Source: Comamonadaceae bacterium (lineage in GTDB: Bacteria > Pseudomonadota > Gammaproteobacteria > Burkholderiales > Burkholderiaceae_C). From it: 39,873 bases of DNA. This document shows, one piece after another, positions 30,892 through 39,873 of this stretch (the stretch's first letter is position 1; each line of letters starts with the position of its first letter). The notes beneath the pieces were generated by a model. It was given only the letters and a program-made list of their open reading frames with translations, was not told where the DNA came from and searched no databases. The stretch spans positions 1 to 39,873 of the forward strand of contig CANCUP010000006.1 in assembly GCA_947381325.1 (NCBI GenBank), in the 5' to 3' direction. Made by a program: the position numbers and the translations under genes.

Positions 30892-33102
30892 TTAAACCAA
30901 GGTCAAGCCGTGCTTGCGCAGGGGCAAGTCGCGTTGTGGTTTGCCCGTGGCGGCATAAATCGCGTTGAGCACCGCTGGGCCCACCACGCAGATGGTGGGT
31001 TCACCCACACCGCCCCAGAAGTCGCCGGTGGGCACCAACACGGTTTCCACCTTGGGCGTTTCCTTCAGGCGCATCAAGGGGTAGGTGTCGAAGTTGCGCT
31101 CTTTCATGCGTCCCTTCTCCACCGTGTTTTCTCCCAAGAACACACCGGACAAGCCCATGACCACCGAGCCCTCAATCTGGGCACGCACTTGGGCCGGGTT
31201 GACCACGTGGCCCGAGTTCAAGGCGAACACCATGCGGTGAATCTTGACCTCGCCCTTGGGCGACACCGATACCTCAGCCACGGCGGCCGAGTAACTGGCG
31301 TAGCCCATGAATTGCGCGATGCCCCGGAACACGCCCGGAGGCAGAGGCTTGCCCCAGTCGCCCGCTTCAGCCGCTGCATTGAGCACGCCCAAATGCTTGG
31401 GGTGGTTCTTCATCAAGGCGCGACGGAACTCCAGCGAGTCTTTGCCTGCGGCGCGCGCGCACTCTTCCAAGAAGCACTCCATGTAAATGCCGTTTTGGTT
31501 GGTGTTGACACCACGCCATGGGCCTACCGGCACATGGGTGTTGCGCATCACGTACTCGGTCAGCAAATTGGGGAAGGTGTAGCCCAACTGCGCGTCACCC
31601 GGCTCGGCCCAGAAGCCTTGCAGCTGGCGCACGTCTTTGTTGTTTTTGATCGCCATGGGTGCCAGCAACGCGTTGAGCGACTGGCCCGACACACGCAATT
31701 GAAAAGCCGTCATATTGCCCTGCGCATCAATGGCTGCAGACATCTTGGCCATCGAGATAGGACGGTAAAAGTCTTGGGTCATGTCCTCTTCACGGCTCCA
31801 CACCAGCTTGATGGGTTTGCCCGGGAACTTCTTGGCCACTTGGGCCGCTTGGTTCACGTACTCTTGGTGACCACCGCGTCGGCCTAAGCCGCCACCCAAG
31901 TCCATCTTGTACACATCGCATTGCGTGAGCGGAAAACCCGTGGCCTCGGCCAAGGCGGCCAAAGAGCCCTCGGCACTCTGCGTGGGCACCCAAGCCTCGG
32001 CTCGGTTGCCGGTGATGCGCACCGTGCAGTTCATCGGCTCCATCGTGGCGTGGGCCAGGAAGGGGCTGGTGTAGGTGGCCTCCACTTTTTTGGCGGCTTG
32101 CGCAATGGCAGCGGGGGCATCGCCTTCTTTGCGCTGCCAGAAATCGCCGTTGGCCGTCAGGCCTTCGCGCAGCATGGCGTCGATGGTGGCGCTTGATGTG
32201 TTGCCGTTCACGCCGTCGTCCCACACCACAGGCAATTCAGCCAAGGCTGTCTTGGCACGCCAGAAGGTGTCAGCCACCACAGCCAAGGTGCTGTCGTTGA
32301 TCTTGACCACGCCTTTGACACCGCGCATCTTGGCGATCTTGCTCTCGTCGTAGCTGACCAACTTGCCGCCAAACACCGGGCTTTGCATGACCGCGGCGTT
32401 GAGCATGCCGGGCAGTTGCAAATCGATGCTGAAGGTCTTGCGACCATCCACCTTGTCGGCGGTGTCCAAGCGACGCATGGACTTGCCAGCAATGCGCCAC
32501 TGGCTGGGTTTTTTCAGCGTGATCTTGGCTGGATCAGGCGCGGTCAACTTGGCCGCATCGTCAGCCACTTTGCCGTAACTCAGGGTGCGGCCCGAGATGG
32601 CGTGGGTGATCATGCCTTCCTTGGCCATCACCTCGGCCACAGGCACATTCCAGCGGTTGGCCGCGGCTTGCATGAGCATCAAGCGCGCTGCAGCACCGCC
32701 GCGTCGCACGTAGTCGTGCGAGGTGCGAATGCCACGGCTGCCGCCGGTGGACATGTCGCCCCAAGCACGGTTACGCGCCAAGCTTTGGCCAGGGGTGGGC
32801 ATTTCGGTGGTGACTTTGGACCAATCGCAATCGAGCTCTTCGGCCACCAATTGGGCCAAGCCGGTGCGGGTGCCTTGGCCCATTTCAGAACGGGCAATGC
32901 GAATCACCACGCTGTCGTCGGGTTTGACCACCACCCAGATGTTGATCTCGTTGGGTGTGAGTGTGGTGTAGGCGGCTTGAGCCATGGCGTTGGGGGCAAA
33001 GCTCAGGCCCAATGCCAAGCCACTGCCCACTGCGGCAGAGCTGACCAAAAAATGGCGGCGTGATGTAGTGAATGAGGTGTTGGGTGTTGAGGTGTGTGTC
33101 AT
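30892..33102 (-). CDS. Tat-exported molybdopterin-binding subunit, isoquinoline 1-oxidoreductase beta type
   Basis: The ATG at 33102 follows GAGGAGG. The 736-residue protein begins with a twin-arginine signal (S-R15-R16-H-F-L-V, then an apolar stretch to A-M-A-Q). It has the large xanthine-dehydrogenase-family molybdenum domain with G-P-W-R-G-V-N and the catalytic glutamate in G-V-G-E-P near residue 700. Members (IorB, nicotinate and aldehyde dehydrogenases) hydroxylate N-heterocycles or oxidise aldehydes in the periplasm, passing electrons to cytochromes. It is paired with the small 2Fe-2S subunit 11 bp upstream; no FAD subunit is present, as expected for the two-subunit type. The substrate is unknown. 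Confidence 0.87.
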   Translation of the reverse strand: MTHTSTPNTSFTTSRRHFLVSSAAVGSGLALGLSFAPNAMAQAAYTTLTPNEINIWVVVKPDDSVVIRIARSEMGQGTRTGLAQLVAEELDCDWSKVTTEMPTPGQSLARNRAWGDMSTGGSRGIRTSHDYVRRGGAAARLMLMQAAANRWNVPVAEVMAKEGMITHAISGRTLSYGKVADDAAKLTAPDPAKITLKKPSQWRIAGKSMRRLDTADKVDGRKTFSIDLQLPGMLNAAVMQSPVFGGKLVSYDESKIAKMRGVKGVVKINDSTLAVVADTFWRAKTALAELPVVWDDGVNGNTSSATIDAMLREGLTANGDFWQRKEGDAPAAIAQAAKKVEATYTSPFLAHATMEPMNCTVRITGNRAEAWVPTQSAEGSLAALAEATGFPLTQCDVYKMDLGGGLGRRGGHQEYVNQAAQVAKKFPGKPIKLVWSREEDMTQDFYRPISMAKMSAAIDAQGNMTAFQLRVSGQSLNALLAPMAIKNNKDVRQLQGFWAEPGDAQLGYTFPNLLTEYVMRNTHVPVGPWRGVNTNQNGIYMECFLEECARAAGKDSLEFRRALMKNHPKHLGVLNAAAEAGDWGKPLPPGVFRGIAQFMGYASYSAAVAEVSVSPKGEVKIHRMVFALNSGHVVNPAQVRAQIEGSVVMGLSGVFLGENTVEKGRMKERNFDTYPLMRLKETPKVETVLVPTGDFWGGVGEPTICVVGPAVLNAIYAATGKPQRDLPLRKHGLTLV

Positions 33103-33113
33103 GGTGTGCCTCC

Positions 33114-33614
33114 TCAAGCTTGCGCGTTGATGTCAACCGACTCGTAAGACGCCAACACGTCACCGAGTTTCATTTGGCCTGCGGCCACATGGATCGCGTC
33201 ACGAATGCGCTGATACGTGCCGCAACGGCAAATATTGCTCATCGCTTCGTCTATGTCGGCATCGGTGGGTTTGGGTTTGCGCGACAGCAACGCAGCAGCG
33301 GCCATGACCTGGCCCGACTGGCAGTAACCGCACTGCGGCACATCCAACTCGGCCCACGCCTTTTGCACGGCATGGGTGGCGTTTTTCGACAAGCCTTCGA
33401 TGGTGGTGACTTTCATCTCGCCCACAGCCGACACCGGGATCGAGCATGAGCGCGCAGGCTGGCCATTGAGGTGAACCGTGCAAGCGCCGCATTGCGCCAC
33501 ACCGCAGCCATATTTGGTTCCGGTCAGGCCCATGACTTCGCGCAGGGCCCAAAGCAGCGGCATTTGGGGTTCGGCGTCCACGGTGCGGACGCTTCCATTG
33601 ACATTCAACTTCAT
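33114..33614 (-). CDS. 2Fe-2S subunit of the molybdenum hydroxylase (IorA type)
   Basis: The 166-residue protein has the plant-type cluster ligands C37, C42, C45 and C57 and the helical-domain cluster ligands C95-x2-C98 and C129-R-C131, all in place. It relays electrons from the molybdenum site to an outside acceptor. It has no signal and would be exported as a complex with the Tat-signal-bearing large subunit. An AAGGAGA site precedes the ATG. Confidence 0.9.
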   Translation of the reverse strand: MKLNVNGSVRTVDAEPQMPLLWALREVMGLTGTKYGCGVAQCGACTVHLNGQPARSCSIPVSAVGEMKVTTIEGLSKNATHAVQKAWAELDVPQCGYCQSGQVMAAAALLSRKPKPTDADIDEAMSNICRCGTYQRIRDAIHVAAGQMKLGDVLASYESVDINAQA

Positions 33615-33643
33615 ACGGTGTCTCCTTGTGTGTGTTGAGTGAG

Positions 33644-35854
33644 TTAAGTTTGGCGCATTTCGCGCAATTCTGCATTGGCATGACGCAATCGATCGGCAAT
33701 GGCGAGTGCGACTGCGCGCATGACACTGATGCTCATCACCGAGTCACCCACCGCCACCCTGGCAAAAGCCCGGCGGTCAATGGTGATCAGTTCGGTGTCG
33801 CGACTCGCGTGCACATCGGCCGAGTGGGCCCTGCCGTCGAGGAACGACATTTCACCAAAAAACTGGCCGCGACTGAAAGTGGCCAAGTGAATCGTCTTGC
33901 CATCCGCCACGGGCAGGCTGACCTTGACCTCGCCTCGGCTGATCAACATCAGCTCGTGCCCTGCGCTGTCTGCGGCAAACACCAAGTCACCCGCCGCATA
34001 GGTGTGCACCTGCTTGCAGGTCTCGAGTGCTTCGAGTTCGGTGGCATTCAAACCATGAAAGACCTCAAACTTAGCAAGCGGCAAACCTTCGCCCGACACA
34101 TGCGCGTGGCCCGCAAGCTTGAGGGTTTCGTCTTCGATCCACTCCAGCGCTTCATCGAACTCGTCAAAAATTTTCGCGGTGTTGTCTGACAGCAGGCCGA
34201 TATGGTCCACATAAGAACGCAGGTCACGCCCGTTGGGCAAACGCTCGGGCACACGTGTGAGCACCAGGCGCGCATGCTTGTCAGCCAACATGTTGCGAAT
34301 ACGCTCGATCATGTGGCCCGCCGTCATGTCCATCGACTGCACACGCAAAAAGTCGAGCAGCACAAACTTGGCCGATTTGAGTTCTGGTTCGATGGCGCTG
34401 TAGAGCTGATCGGTGGTGCCGAAAAACAAACTGCCTTGCAATTCAAATATCACTGTGTGTGCGCCTTTGTCCTCTAACACCTCACGCTCGTGTTGGTTGC
34501 GCACACGCGAGGAGAACACTTTGCTGCCCAGGCTTTTTCGGCGAATGGTGGAGGTGTGAATTTGCTCACGCAAAAACAACAAGATGGCCAAGGCCACGCC
34601 AACGCCCGACGCGGCAATCAAACTCACGGTGTTGGCCACGATCACCACCAACACGATCACACAAAAGTCGAGCACGGTGTCCTTGGAGCGCGCCATCTGC
34701 AACGAATGCCAGTCGATCATCTTGAAGCCTATGACGATCAGCAAGGCAGCCAAGGCCGCCACCGGCACCCAAGCGATCAACGAGGTCAACAACACAATCG
34801 CCAACAGCGACCACAGCCCTTGAAACACCCCCGACAAATAGGTCGCACCACCGCTGGCTTTGTTCACCAAGGTGGCGCCCATGGTGCCTGCACCAGGCGC
34901 CCCACCAATGAGTGCCGAAGCCAAGTTACCAAGACCCTGACCAATCAGCTCTTGGTTCGAGTTGTGGCGTGAGCCCGTCAGCGCGTCCAGCACCACGCAG
35001 GTTTTGAGCGTGTCGATCGACAACAGCACCGCCAGCGTGACGGCCGGAAACACAATCTGCTCCCAATCCGGCAAGCCTGACTCGGCCAGACTTTTCCAGG
35101 GTCCGGTCAAGGTATCGAGCAAGCCCTCGCCGCCCACGGCCAGTGGCCCAATGATCAAGGGGTTGTCATGCAGCGCGAGCAACTCAGGCCACGCTGTCAA
35201 GGCCAATAACCAATACGTGGCCATGCCTGCCAGCAGGCCTTGAATCACCGCCGGCACACGGGTGGACAAACGCGGCGCCAGCAACATCACGCCCGCCGTG
35301 GCGGCGCCAATCAGCAAGCTGGGCAATTGCCACAAAGACGGCGCCATCAAGCCTTGCCACCAGTTCATGCCTTTGGGCAAGGCCATCCACTTGGGCAGTT
35401 GGCTCATCACAATGATCAAGCCCACGCCGCTCAAGTAGCCGCTGACCACGGGGAATGGCATGTACTTGATCAACTCGCCAATGCGCAACAGGCCAAAAGA
35501 AATTTGCACCAAGCTGCTCAAGAGGGCCACCAAGAACAAGGTCATCACCACCCCACCGACACCGCTGCCTTGCTGTGTCATCTGAATGGTGAGTGCCGAC
35601 AGCACCGCAGCCGCAGGCGCACAAGGCGCCGAAATCAAACGCTGGGTGCCCCCGAAGGTGGCGGCAATCAAGCCCAGCGCAGCCACGCCCAACATGCCGG
35701 CCAGTGCGCCTTTGGCACCAAACTCAGCGCCCAAAGGTGAAAAGATGGTGACGCCAAAAGCAATCGCTGAAGGCAAGGCCACCAGCATGGCCGCAAAGCC
35801 GCCCCAGATGTCACCCGATAAATTTTGAGGGGCGTGAAGTGTGTGTGTGCTCAT
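33644..35854 (-). CDS. SulP-family anion transporter with STAS and cyclic-nucleotide-binding domains
   Basis: The 736-residue protein has a SulP membrane part of ~430 residues (early segment [10 protein letters not shown] with the family's substrate helix; [11 protein letters not shown]). A STAS domain (~460-580, [11 protein letters not shown]) and a Crp-like nucleotide-binding domain (~600-715) follow; the latter holds [15 protein letters not shown]. SulP proteins carry sulfate, bicarbonate or dicarboxylates; the substrate is not clear. It lies 29 bp upstream of the 2Fe-2S subunit gene and 19 bp after the hydrolase, so these may be one operon. Sulfate handling beside Sox genes is a possible link, but the strands are opposite. 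Confidence 0.87.
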   Translation of the reverse strand: MSTHTLHAPQNLSGDIWGGFAAMLVALPSAIAFGVTIFSPLGAEFGAKGALAGMLGVAALGLIAATFGGTQRLISAPCAPAAAVLSALTIQMTQQGSGVGGVVMTLFLVALLSSLVQISFGLLRIGELIKYMPFPVVSGYLSGVGLIIVMSQLPKWMALPKGMNWWQGLMAPSLWQLPSLLIGAATAGVMLLAPRLSTRVPAVIQGLLAGMATYWLLALTAWPELLALHDNPLIIGPLAVGGEGLLDTLTGPWKSLAESGLPDWEQIVFPAVTLAVLLSIDTLKTCVVLDALTGSRHNSNQELIGQGLGNLASALIGGAPGAGTMGATLVNKASGGATYLSGVFQGLWSLLAIVLLTSLIAWVPVAALAALLIVIGFKMIDWHSLQMARSKDTVLDFCVIVLVVIVANTVSLIAASGVGVALAILLFLREQIHTSTIRRKSLGSKVFSSRVRNQHEREVLEDKGAHTVIFELQGSLFFGTTDQLYSAIEPELKSAKFVLLDFLRVQSMDMTAGHMIERIRNMLADKHARLVLTRVPERLPNGRDLRSYVDHIGLLSDNTAKIFDEFDEALEWIEDETLKLAGHAHVSGEGLPLAKFEVFHGLNATELEALETCKQVHTYAAGDLVFAADSAGHELMLISRGEVKVSLPVADGKTIHLATFSRGQFFGEMSFLDGRAHSADVHASRDTELITIDRRAFARVAVGDSVMSISVMRAVALAIADRLRHANAELREMRQT

Positions 35855-35873
35855 GCGCCAAGCCTAGCATTCA

Positions 35874-36941
35874 TCAGGGACGAGAGGCCTTGGGCGCTGT
35901 CGCCAGCACATCCGCCAAAGCGTCTTTCCACCATTTGGCTTGACCGGTGGTGCCATGACCCGAAGTTTGGTCTGACGCGGGAATCAACAACAAACGTGCC
36001 GTGGGCATGCGCTGCAAGGCTTTTTCCATCAGCCCCAGGCTGGGCGGGTTGCGCTCGTCGTCGGCCGAGTTGATGGCCAGCACCGTGGCTTTGATCTTTT
36101 CAAGATGGGGGTTAGGGTTGTAGTCGCGCGAGGCCTCCCACAAATACAGGTGGTTGTTGGCGTCGGCGCTTGAAGGCGCTTTCAAGCTCTGATCCAGCAA
36201 GCGGTCGGCCTGCTCGCGGGTAGGGGCTTTGCGGTACAGGCCTTGGTCACCGCCGTTGGTGGCGGTGGCAAAAAACACATTGGCAAATTGCAAGCTCGGT
36301 GGTTGGGTGGTGTAGTGGCCGTTCATCCATGCCGGGTCTTGGCGGATCGAATCGATGATGAAGCGGCGCATCATCCAGTTGCGCCCTGACATCTGACTGG
36401 GCGTGGAGGCCATGGGCACCAACACGTCCATGAAGTCTGGGTGCGTGATGCCCCACACCCAGGTGTGCATACCGCCCATCGAGTTGCCCAGAATCATGCG
36501 CACATGCTTGAGGCCCAAGCCTTCGGTCAGCAAGCGGTGTTGGGCGGCCACCATGTCGTCGTAGTTGTAGCGCGGAAACTGCGTGCGCAAGCCGTCCGAG
36601 GGCTTGCCGGAGCGACCGGCACCCAGCGCGTCGGGCAGGATGATGAAGTACTTTTGAGCGTCCAAGGCTTGGCCTGGACCCAACAGTTCGCCACCCAATT
36701 CGGGCGTGAGAAAACTCCCGCCGACGCTGGTGGTGCCATGCAGCAACACCACCGGCTCACCCGATGGGTTGCCCACCGTGGTGTAGCCCAAGCGCAACTC
36801 GGGCATCACCTCGCCGGTGTGAAAGCGAAAGTTCTTGGCCACCCACACGCCCGTTTGCGGGGCTGGGTAGGTTTGCGCGTGAGCGAGGCACGCGCCCCAC
36901 ATCCCCAACAACACCAGCCATTTTTTCAAAGAAGACGCCAT
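35874..36941 (-). CDS. Periplasmic alpha/beta hydrolase, MetX (homoserine acetyltransferase)-like
   Basis: I prefer the ATG at 36941, which has GGAG seven bases upstream; a start at 36947 is also possible. The 355-residue precursor begins with a signal peptide ending L-A-H-A-Q. The fold carries nucleophile S154 in G-N-S-M-G-G-M-H, an acid in N-S-A-D-D-E-R-N (about 294-295) and H329 in S-G-H-G-T-T-G, a complete triad. The arrangement follows the MetX family, but MetX itself is cytoplasmic, so the export signal argues for a hydrolase or esterase role. It is divergent from the TonB receptor and may act on an imported ester; this is inference. Confidence 0.82.
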   Translation of the reverse strand: MASSLKKWLVLLGMWGACLAHAQTYPAPQTGVWVAKNFRFHTGEVMPELRLGYTTVGNPSGEPVVLLHGTTSVGGSFLTPELGGELLGPGQALDAQKYFIILPDALGAGRSGKPSDGLRTQFPRYNYDDMVAAQHRLLTEGLGLKHVRMILGNSMGGMHTWVWGITHPDFMDVLVPMASTPSQMSGRNWMMRRFIIDSIRQDPAWMNGHYTTQPPSLQFANVFFATATNGGDQGLYRKAPTREQADRLLDQSLKAPSSADANNHLYLWEASRDYNPNPHLEKIKATVLAINSADDERNPPSLGLMEKALQRMPTARLLLIPASDQTSGHGTTGQAKWWKDALADVLATAPKASRP

Positions 36942-37027
36942 CTCCATGCTCCGCCCCAGAGCCTTCAGGGGCCATGCGGCACTCTACTGATTTGGCGCCA
37001 GACAGGTGTCACCCATGCAACTGGTGT

Positions 37028-37056
37028 GGTGCGCCTGCCCCCTAAGATTGCGCACC
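37028..37056. promoter_or_regulatory. Perfect 7-bp dyad upstream of the TonB receptor
   Basis: GGTGCGC (37028-37034) and GCGCACC (37050-37056) are perfect inverted repeats with a 15-bp spacer. They end about 20 bp before the receptor start, in the 134-bp divergent gap with the hydrolase. It could be an operator or a leader hairpin; no known consensus such as a Fur box was recognised. Confidence 0.4.
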
Positions 37057-37075
37057 CTCTTGTGTTTGAAGAAAG

Positions 37076-39172
37076 TTGCGTGTGCTGAACCGATTGCTTG
37101 CTGCCAGCGCCTTGTGCGCCGTGTCTGGGCCTGTGCTGGCTCAAATTGCCACCGAGACCTTGCCCGAGGTCACGGTGCAAAGCGGCCGTTTGGCGCAAAA
37201 GCAGTTCGACGCCCCCGCATCGGTGTATGCCATCGACGCCGAGACCCTGCGCAGCAGCGGTCCGCAAGTCAATCTGTCTGACGCGCTCAATCGTGTGCCC
37301 GGTGTGGTGGCCTTGAACCGCAACAACTACGCCCAAGATGTGCAAATCTCAATCCGAGGCTTTGGCGCACGTGCCGCCTTTGGTTTGCGTGGCATACGCC
37401 TCATCACCGACGGCATACCGGCCACCATCCCCGATGGCCAGGGCCAAGCCTCCACCGTCAGCCTCACCTCGACCGAACGCGTCGAAGTGCTCACCGGTCC
37501 GCTGGCGCAGCTGTACGGCAACGCCTCGGGGGGGGTGATTCAAACCTTCACACGCGAAGCAGGCACAGGGCCTGAGCTGCAAAACCAGCTCTTCGTCGGC
37601 TCATTTGGCATGACGCGCACCGACTGGCAAATGAGCGACCGACTGGGTCAGGTGGGCATCGTGGCTGACTACAGCACATTTGGCATCGACGGCTACCGTG
37701 CCAACAGCGACACCCGGCGCCAGCAACTCAACAGCGTCATCACGGTGGACGCCCAACCCGACACCCGCGTCAAACTCATCGTCAATGTGTTTGATATGCC
37801 CTACGCCAAAGACCCGATCGGCCTCACAGCGGCCCAACTCAGCACCCCCCAACTAGCCGGCACCAACGCTGTCAGCAATGGGGCCCGCAAAACCGTCAAG
37901 CAAGAGCAGGTCGGTGGCGTGCTGGAGCACCGCATCGACAGCGACTTGGCTTTGCAAGCCCGCGTCTACAGCGGCATGCGCGACAACCTGCAATACCAAG
38001 CCTCCAGCACCACCCCCAACGCGGGCACTTGGGTGGGCTTGAGCCGCCACTTTGACGGCCTGGGTCTGCAGCTCAAGGGCAAGGGCCAGATCTCGCAAGA
38101 CATTCGCACCGACTGGGTGGTCGGCTTGGACAAAGACCATGCGGGTGAACAACGCCAAGGGGGCAGCACCGCCTTCGGAAACCAAACCGGCTCGGCCACG
38201 CGCAACGAAATGAACGAGGCCGACAACCAAGATTACTTTGGCCAAGTCAATTGGCACTTGGGCGAGCGATGGACGGTGGTCACCGGTGTGCGCCGCAGCA
38301 GCGTGGCGCTCAAAAGTCGTGACGACTACCTGAGCGACGGCAAAGACGGCTCGGGCGCCGTCAACTACACCGCCACCAACCCCATTTTGGGACTCACTTG
38401 GCACGCCAGCGACAGCCTGAACCTGTATGTCAACCAAGGCAAGGGCTTTGAAACCCCCACGCTGTCTGAGGCTGCCTACACCCAAAGCGGCAGCACCGTG
38501 GTGGGCTTGTTCAACCCCAAGCTGTTGGCCGCGCGCAGCCAACACTTGGAAGTGGGTGGCAAGTGGGCCCCCTCCGTCGGCACGCGCTTGGACGCGGCCT
38601 GGTTTCGCATCACCACCGACAACGACATCGTGTCGTCGCTGTCTGCCGGCGGCAAAACCGCTTACACCAACGCCAGCCAAACCCAGCGAGACGGCGTGGA
38701 GTTGTCTTGGCGCCAACAGTTCAACCCGCACTGGCGCAGCTTGGCGTCTGCCACGCTCATGAATGCCAGCTACACCCAAGGTTTCAACACCGTGTTGGCA
38801 GGCAGCAAGTTGCCAGGCATTCCCCAACGTCAACTGTTCAGTTCGCTGCAGTGGTCGCAGCTGGGCTTCAGCGGCTCAGCGCGCAAACCGACCTTGGGGA
38901 CCGAGGTGGCCTTGGATTGGATGGCGCGCTCACAGCTGTGGGCTGACGACAACAACACCGCCAGCGCCGCAGGTTACGGCGTGTTCAACGCCCGCGTGCG
39001 CCAACGCTACGCCGTCGGCGCCGCCCAGGTGGAAGCCTTTGTGGGCATCGACAACCTGAGCAACCGCAGCACCGTGGGCTCGGTCATCGTCAACCAGTCC
39101 AGCAGCCAATACTTCGAGCCTGGGCTGCCCCGCTCTTGGGTGCTGGGGGTGCAAAGTCGCCTCCCGCTCTGA
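37076..39172 (+). CDS. TonB-dependent outer membrane receptor
   Basis: The 698-residue protein has a signal peptide ending V-L-A-Q (~23) and a TonB-box-like E-V-T-V. A plug domain follows (~40-160), with R-G-F-G-A-R, then R-V-E-V-L-T-G-P-L-A-Q-L-Y-G-N-A-S-G-G-V typical of siderophore/vitamin/sugar receptors. The rest is a beta-barrel. The start is TTG at 37076 or GTG at 37082; GAAGAAAG upstream fits the latter better. The last residue is Leu rather than the usual Phe. The ligand is unknown; the neighbouring periplasmic hydrolase and PQQ-type dehydrogenase suggest a polyphenol, ester or sugar conjugate, or PQQ-related use, as inference only. Confidence 0.87.
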   Translation: MRVLNRLLAASALCAVSGPVLAQIATETLPEVTVQSGRLAQKQFDAPASVYAIDAETLRSSGPQVNLSDALNRVPGVVALNRNNYAQDVQISIRGFGARAAFGLRGIRLITDGIPATIPDGQGQASTVSLTSTERVEVLTGPLAQLYGNASGGVIQTFTREAGTGPELQNQLFVGSFGMTRTDWQMSDRLGQVGIVADYSTFGIDGYRANSDTRRQQLNSVITVDAQPDTRVKLIVNVFDMPYAKDPIGLTAAQLSTPQLAGTNAVSNGARKTVKQEQVGGVLEHRIDSDLALQARVYSGMRDNLQYQASSTTPNAGTWVGLSRHFDGLGLQLKGKGQISQDIRTDWVVGLDKDHAGEQRQGGSTAFGNQTGSATRNEMNEADNQDYFGQVNWHLGERWTVVTGVRRSSVALKSRDDYLSDGKDGSGAVNYTATNPILGLTWHASDSLNLYVNQGKGFETPTLSEAAYTQSGSTVVGLFNPKLLAARSQHLEVGGKWAPSVGTRLDAAWFRITTDNDIVSSLSAGGKTAYTNASQTQRDGVELSWRQQFNPHWRSLASATLMNASYTQGFNTVLAGSKLPGIPQRQLFSSLQWSQLGFSGSARKPTLGTEVALDWMARSQLWADDNNTASAAGYGVFNARVRQRYAVGAAQVEAFVGIDNLSNRSTVGSVIVNQSSSQYFEPGLPRSWVLGVQSRLPL

Positions 39173-39187
39173 CGCTCCGCTGGCAAT

Positions 39188-39235
39188 TACCCATACAAAC
39201 AGACCCCGAATCGCCTTTGCGACTCGGCTTGGGTA
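39188..39235 (+). other. Nested hairpin before the PQQ-type dehydrogenase gene
   Basis: An inner stem CCGAATCGC (39206-39214) with GCGACTCGG (39219-39227) pairs at eight of nine positions around the loop CTTT. An outer arm TACCCA (39188-39193) pairs with TGGGTA (39230-39235). No T-run follows, so it is not a standard terminator. It may end the receptor transcript with help from a factor, or fold in the leader of the next gene. Confidence 0.45.
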
Positions 39236-39277
39236 TGACTTCGATTTAAATCCACCCCCTCACACAAGGAGACCTCC

Positions 39278-39873
39278 GTGCAACAACGACGCTTCATCCG
39301 CACGCTGCAAAACGCAGCACTCACCCTCGGCTTAGGGCTGGCCAGCGCTGGTGCTTTCGCACAAGCCGCGCCCGCTGCGCCCGCCGCTGCAGCTATTCCA
39401 CCCACCTGGGCGCAAGGCCGCACCCCTGAGCAAGCGGCGCTGAATTTGACGCCCAACCCACCCGGCATGACCGCACTGCCCGCCAGCGACATCCCCACCC
39501 AAAACCTCAAAGCCCCCGCTGGCTTCAAAGTTGAGTTGTGGGCCACCGGCATGCCCAATGCACGCTCCATGGTGCAAAGCCCCAGCGGCACCTTGTTTGT
39601 CGGCACCCGCTTCACCGGCAACGTCTATGCCGTGATTGACAAGGGCGACAAGCGCGAAGTCAAAACCATTGCCAAAGGCCTGCATCGCCCCAATGGCGTG
39701 GCCTTCAAAGACGGCTCGCTGTATGTGGCTGAGTTGTCGCGCATCATTCGCTACGACAACATCGAAGCCAACCTGGACAACCCACCTGCCCCTGTGGTGG
39801 TGTTTGACGCCTTGCCCAAAGACGAAGCCCACGGCTGGAAGTTCATGAAGTTGAGCCCAGACGGCAACTACCT
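39278..39873 (+). CDS. Secreted PQQ-dependent sugar/sorbosone dehydrogenase-like protein, 5' part
   Basis: A GTG start at 39278, five bases after AAGGAG, opens a frame that runs off the window end. The first ~199 residues are visible: a signal peptide (L-A-S-A-G-A-F-A-Q), an alanine/proline-rich linker, then beta-propeller strands. Typical segments are L-K-A-P-A-G-F-K-V-E-L-W-A, then G-T-L-F-V-G-T-R and L-H-R-P-N-G-V-A-F, as in sorbosone-dehydrogenase-type soluble glucose dehydrogenase homologues, which oxidise sugars in the periplasm with PQQ. The catalytic residues lie beyond the window, so activity cannot be judged. Confidence 0.75.
   Translation, partial: MQQRRFIRTLQNAALTLGLGLASAGAFAQAAPAAPAAAAIPPTWAQGRTPEQAALNLTPNPPGMTALPASDIPTQNLKAPAGFKVELWATGMPNARSMVQSPSGTLFVGTRFTGNVYAVIDKGDKREVKTIAKGLHRPNGVAFKDGSLYVAELSRIIRYDNIEANLDNPPAPVVVFDALPKDEAHGWKFMKLSPDGNY

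Noticed and set aside
36245-37088. Long plus-strand reading frame opposite the hydrolase, and similar long antisense frames opposite the molybdenum hydroxylase and TonB receptor
   Set aside because: These are typical antisense shadows of GC-rich genes, with no recognisable domains or ribosome sites.

Overview
The window looks like a chromosomal segment of a betaproteobacterium of the order Burkholderiales, most likely family Comamonadaceae. The basis is a Bug-type periplasmic binding protein, LivKHMGF-type uptake systems next to aromatic-acid genes, a YDG-repeat secreted adhesin, a Sox cluster and many ATGA start/stop overlaps. By eye the right part (about 28-39.9 kb) is richer in G+C than the catabolic block at about 3-17 kb. 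This placement is inference; no rRNA or marker gene is present. No tRNA, rRNA, CRISPR array or insertion sequence was seen.

Region 1 (1-3122) is the 3' part of a very large repetitive surface/secreted protein built of YDG repeats. Region 2 (3119-4898, minus) holds a TIGR04255-family protein of unknown function and a LysR-type regulator.

Region 3 (5026-17426, plus) is a long catabolic and uptake operon: an aryl-CoA FAD hydroxylase, a MaoC-type hydratase, a beta-keto acid cleavage enzyme (BKACE, DUF849), a 3-hydroxyacyl dehydrogenase, a crotonase, a CoA ligase, an acyl-CoA dehydrogenase, a branched-chain-amino-acid-type ABC transporter (binding protein, permease, fused permease-ATPase, ATPase) and a thioesterase very like 4-hydroxybenzoyl-CoA thioesterase. 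Region 4 (26537 down to 17489, minus) runs towards it: a HyuA/HyuB pair, in which HyuB carries an acetone-carboxylase-gamma-like C-terminal domain, followed by a second complete ABC transporter.

The main new observation is that three promoters (before the FAD hydroxylase, before BKACE and before hyuA) share one composite element: a T-N11-A LysR-type box, exactly 9 bp, a CATtATTCg element overlapping the -35, 17 bp, and a TAnnAT -10. The two convergent operons are therefore probably one regulon of the LysR protein at 3954-4898. My working model is uptake and breakdown of an aromatic ketone, beta-hydroxy/keto acid or arylpropanoid. A beta-keto acid would be cut by BKACE with acetyl-CoA to an aryl-CoA plus acetoacetate, in place of a thiolase, which is absent. 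The aryl-CoA would then be hydroxylated and hydrolysed. The substrate is unknown.

Region 5 (26875-30828, plus) has a Bug-type binding protein, an EamA transporter and a partial, variant Sox set (soxX, a SoxY paralogue with a TACFDE arm, soxZ, soxA) without soxB or soxCD. Region 6 (36941 down to 30892, minus) has a periplasmic MetX-like alpha/beta hydrolase, a SulP-STAS-cNMP anion transporter and a two-subunit Tat-exported molybdenum hydroxylase. Region 7 (37076 to the end, plus) has a TonB-dependent receptor and the start of a secreted PQQ-type sugar/sorbosone dehydrogenase cut by the window edge.
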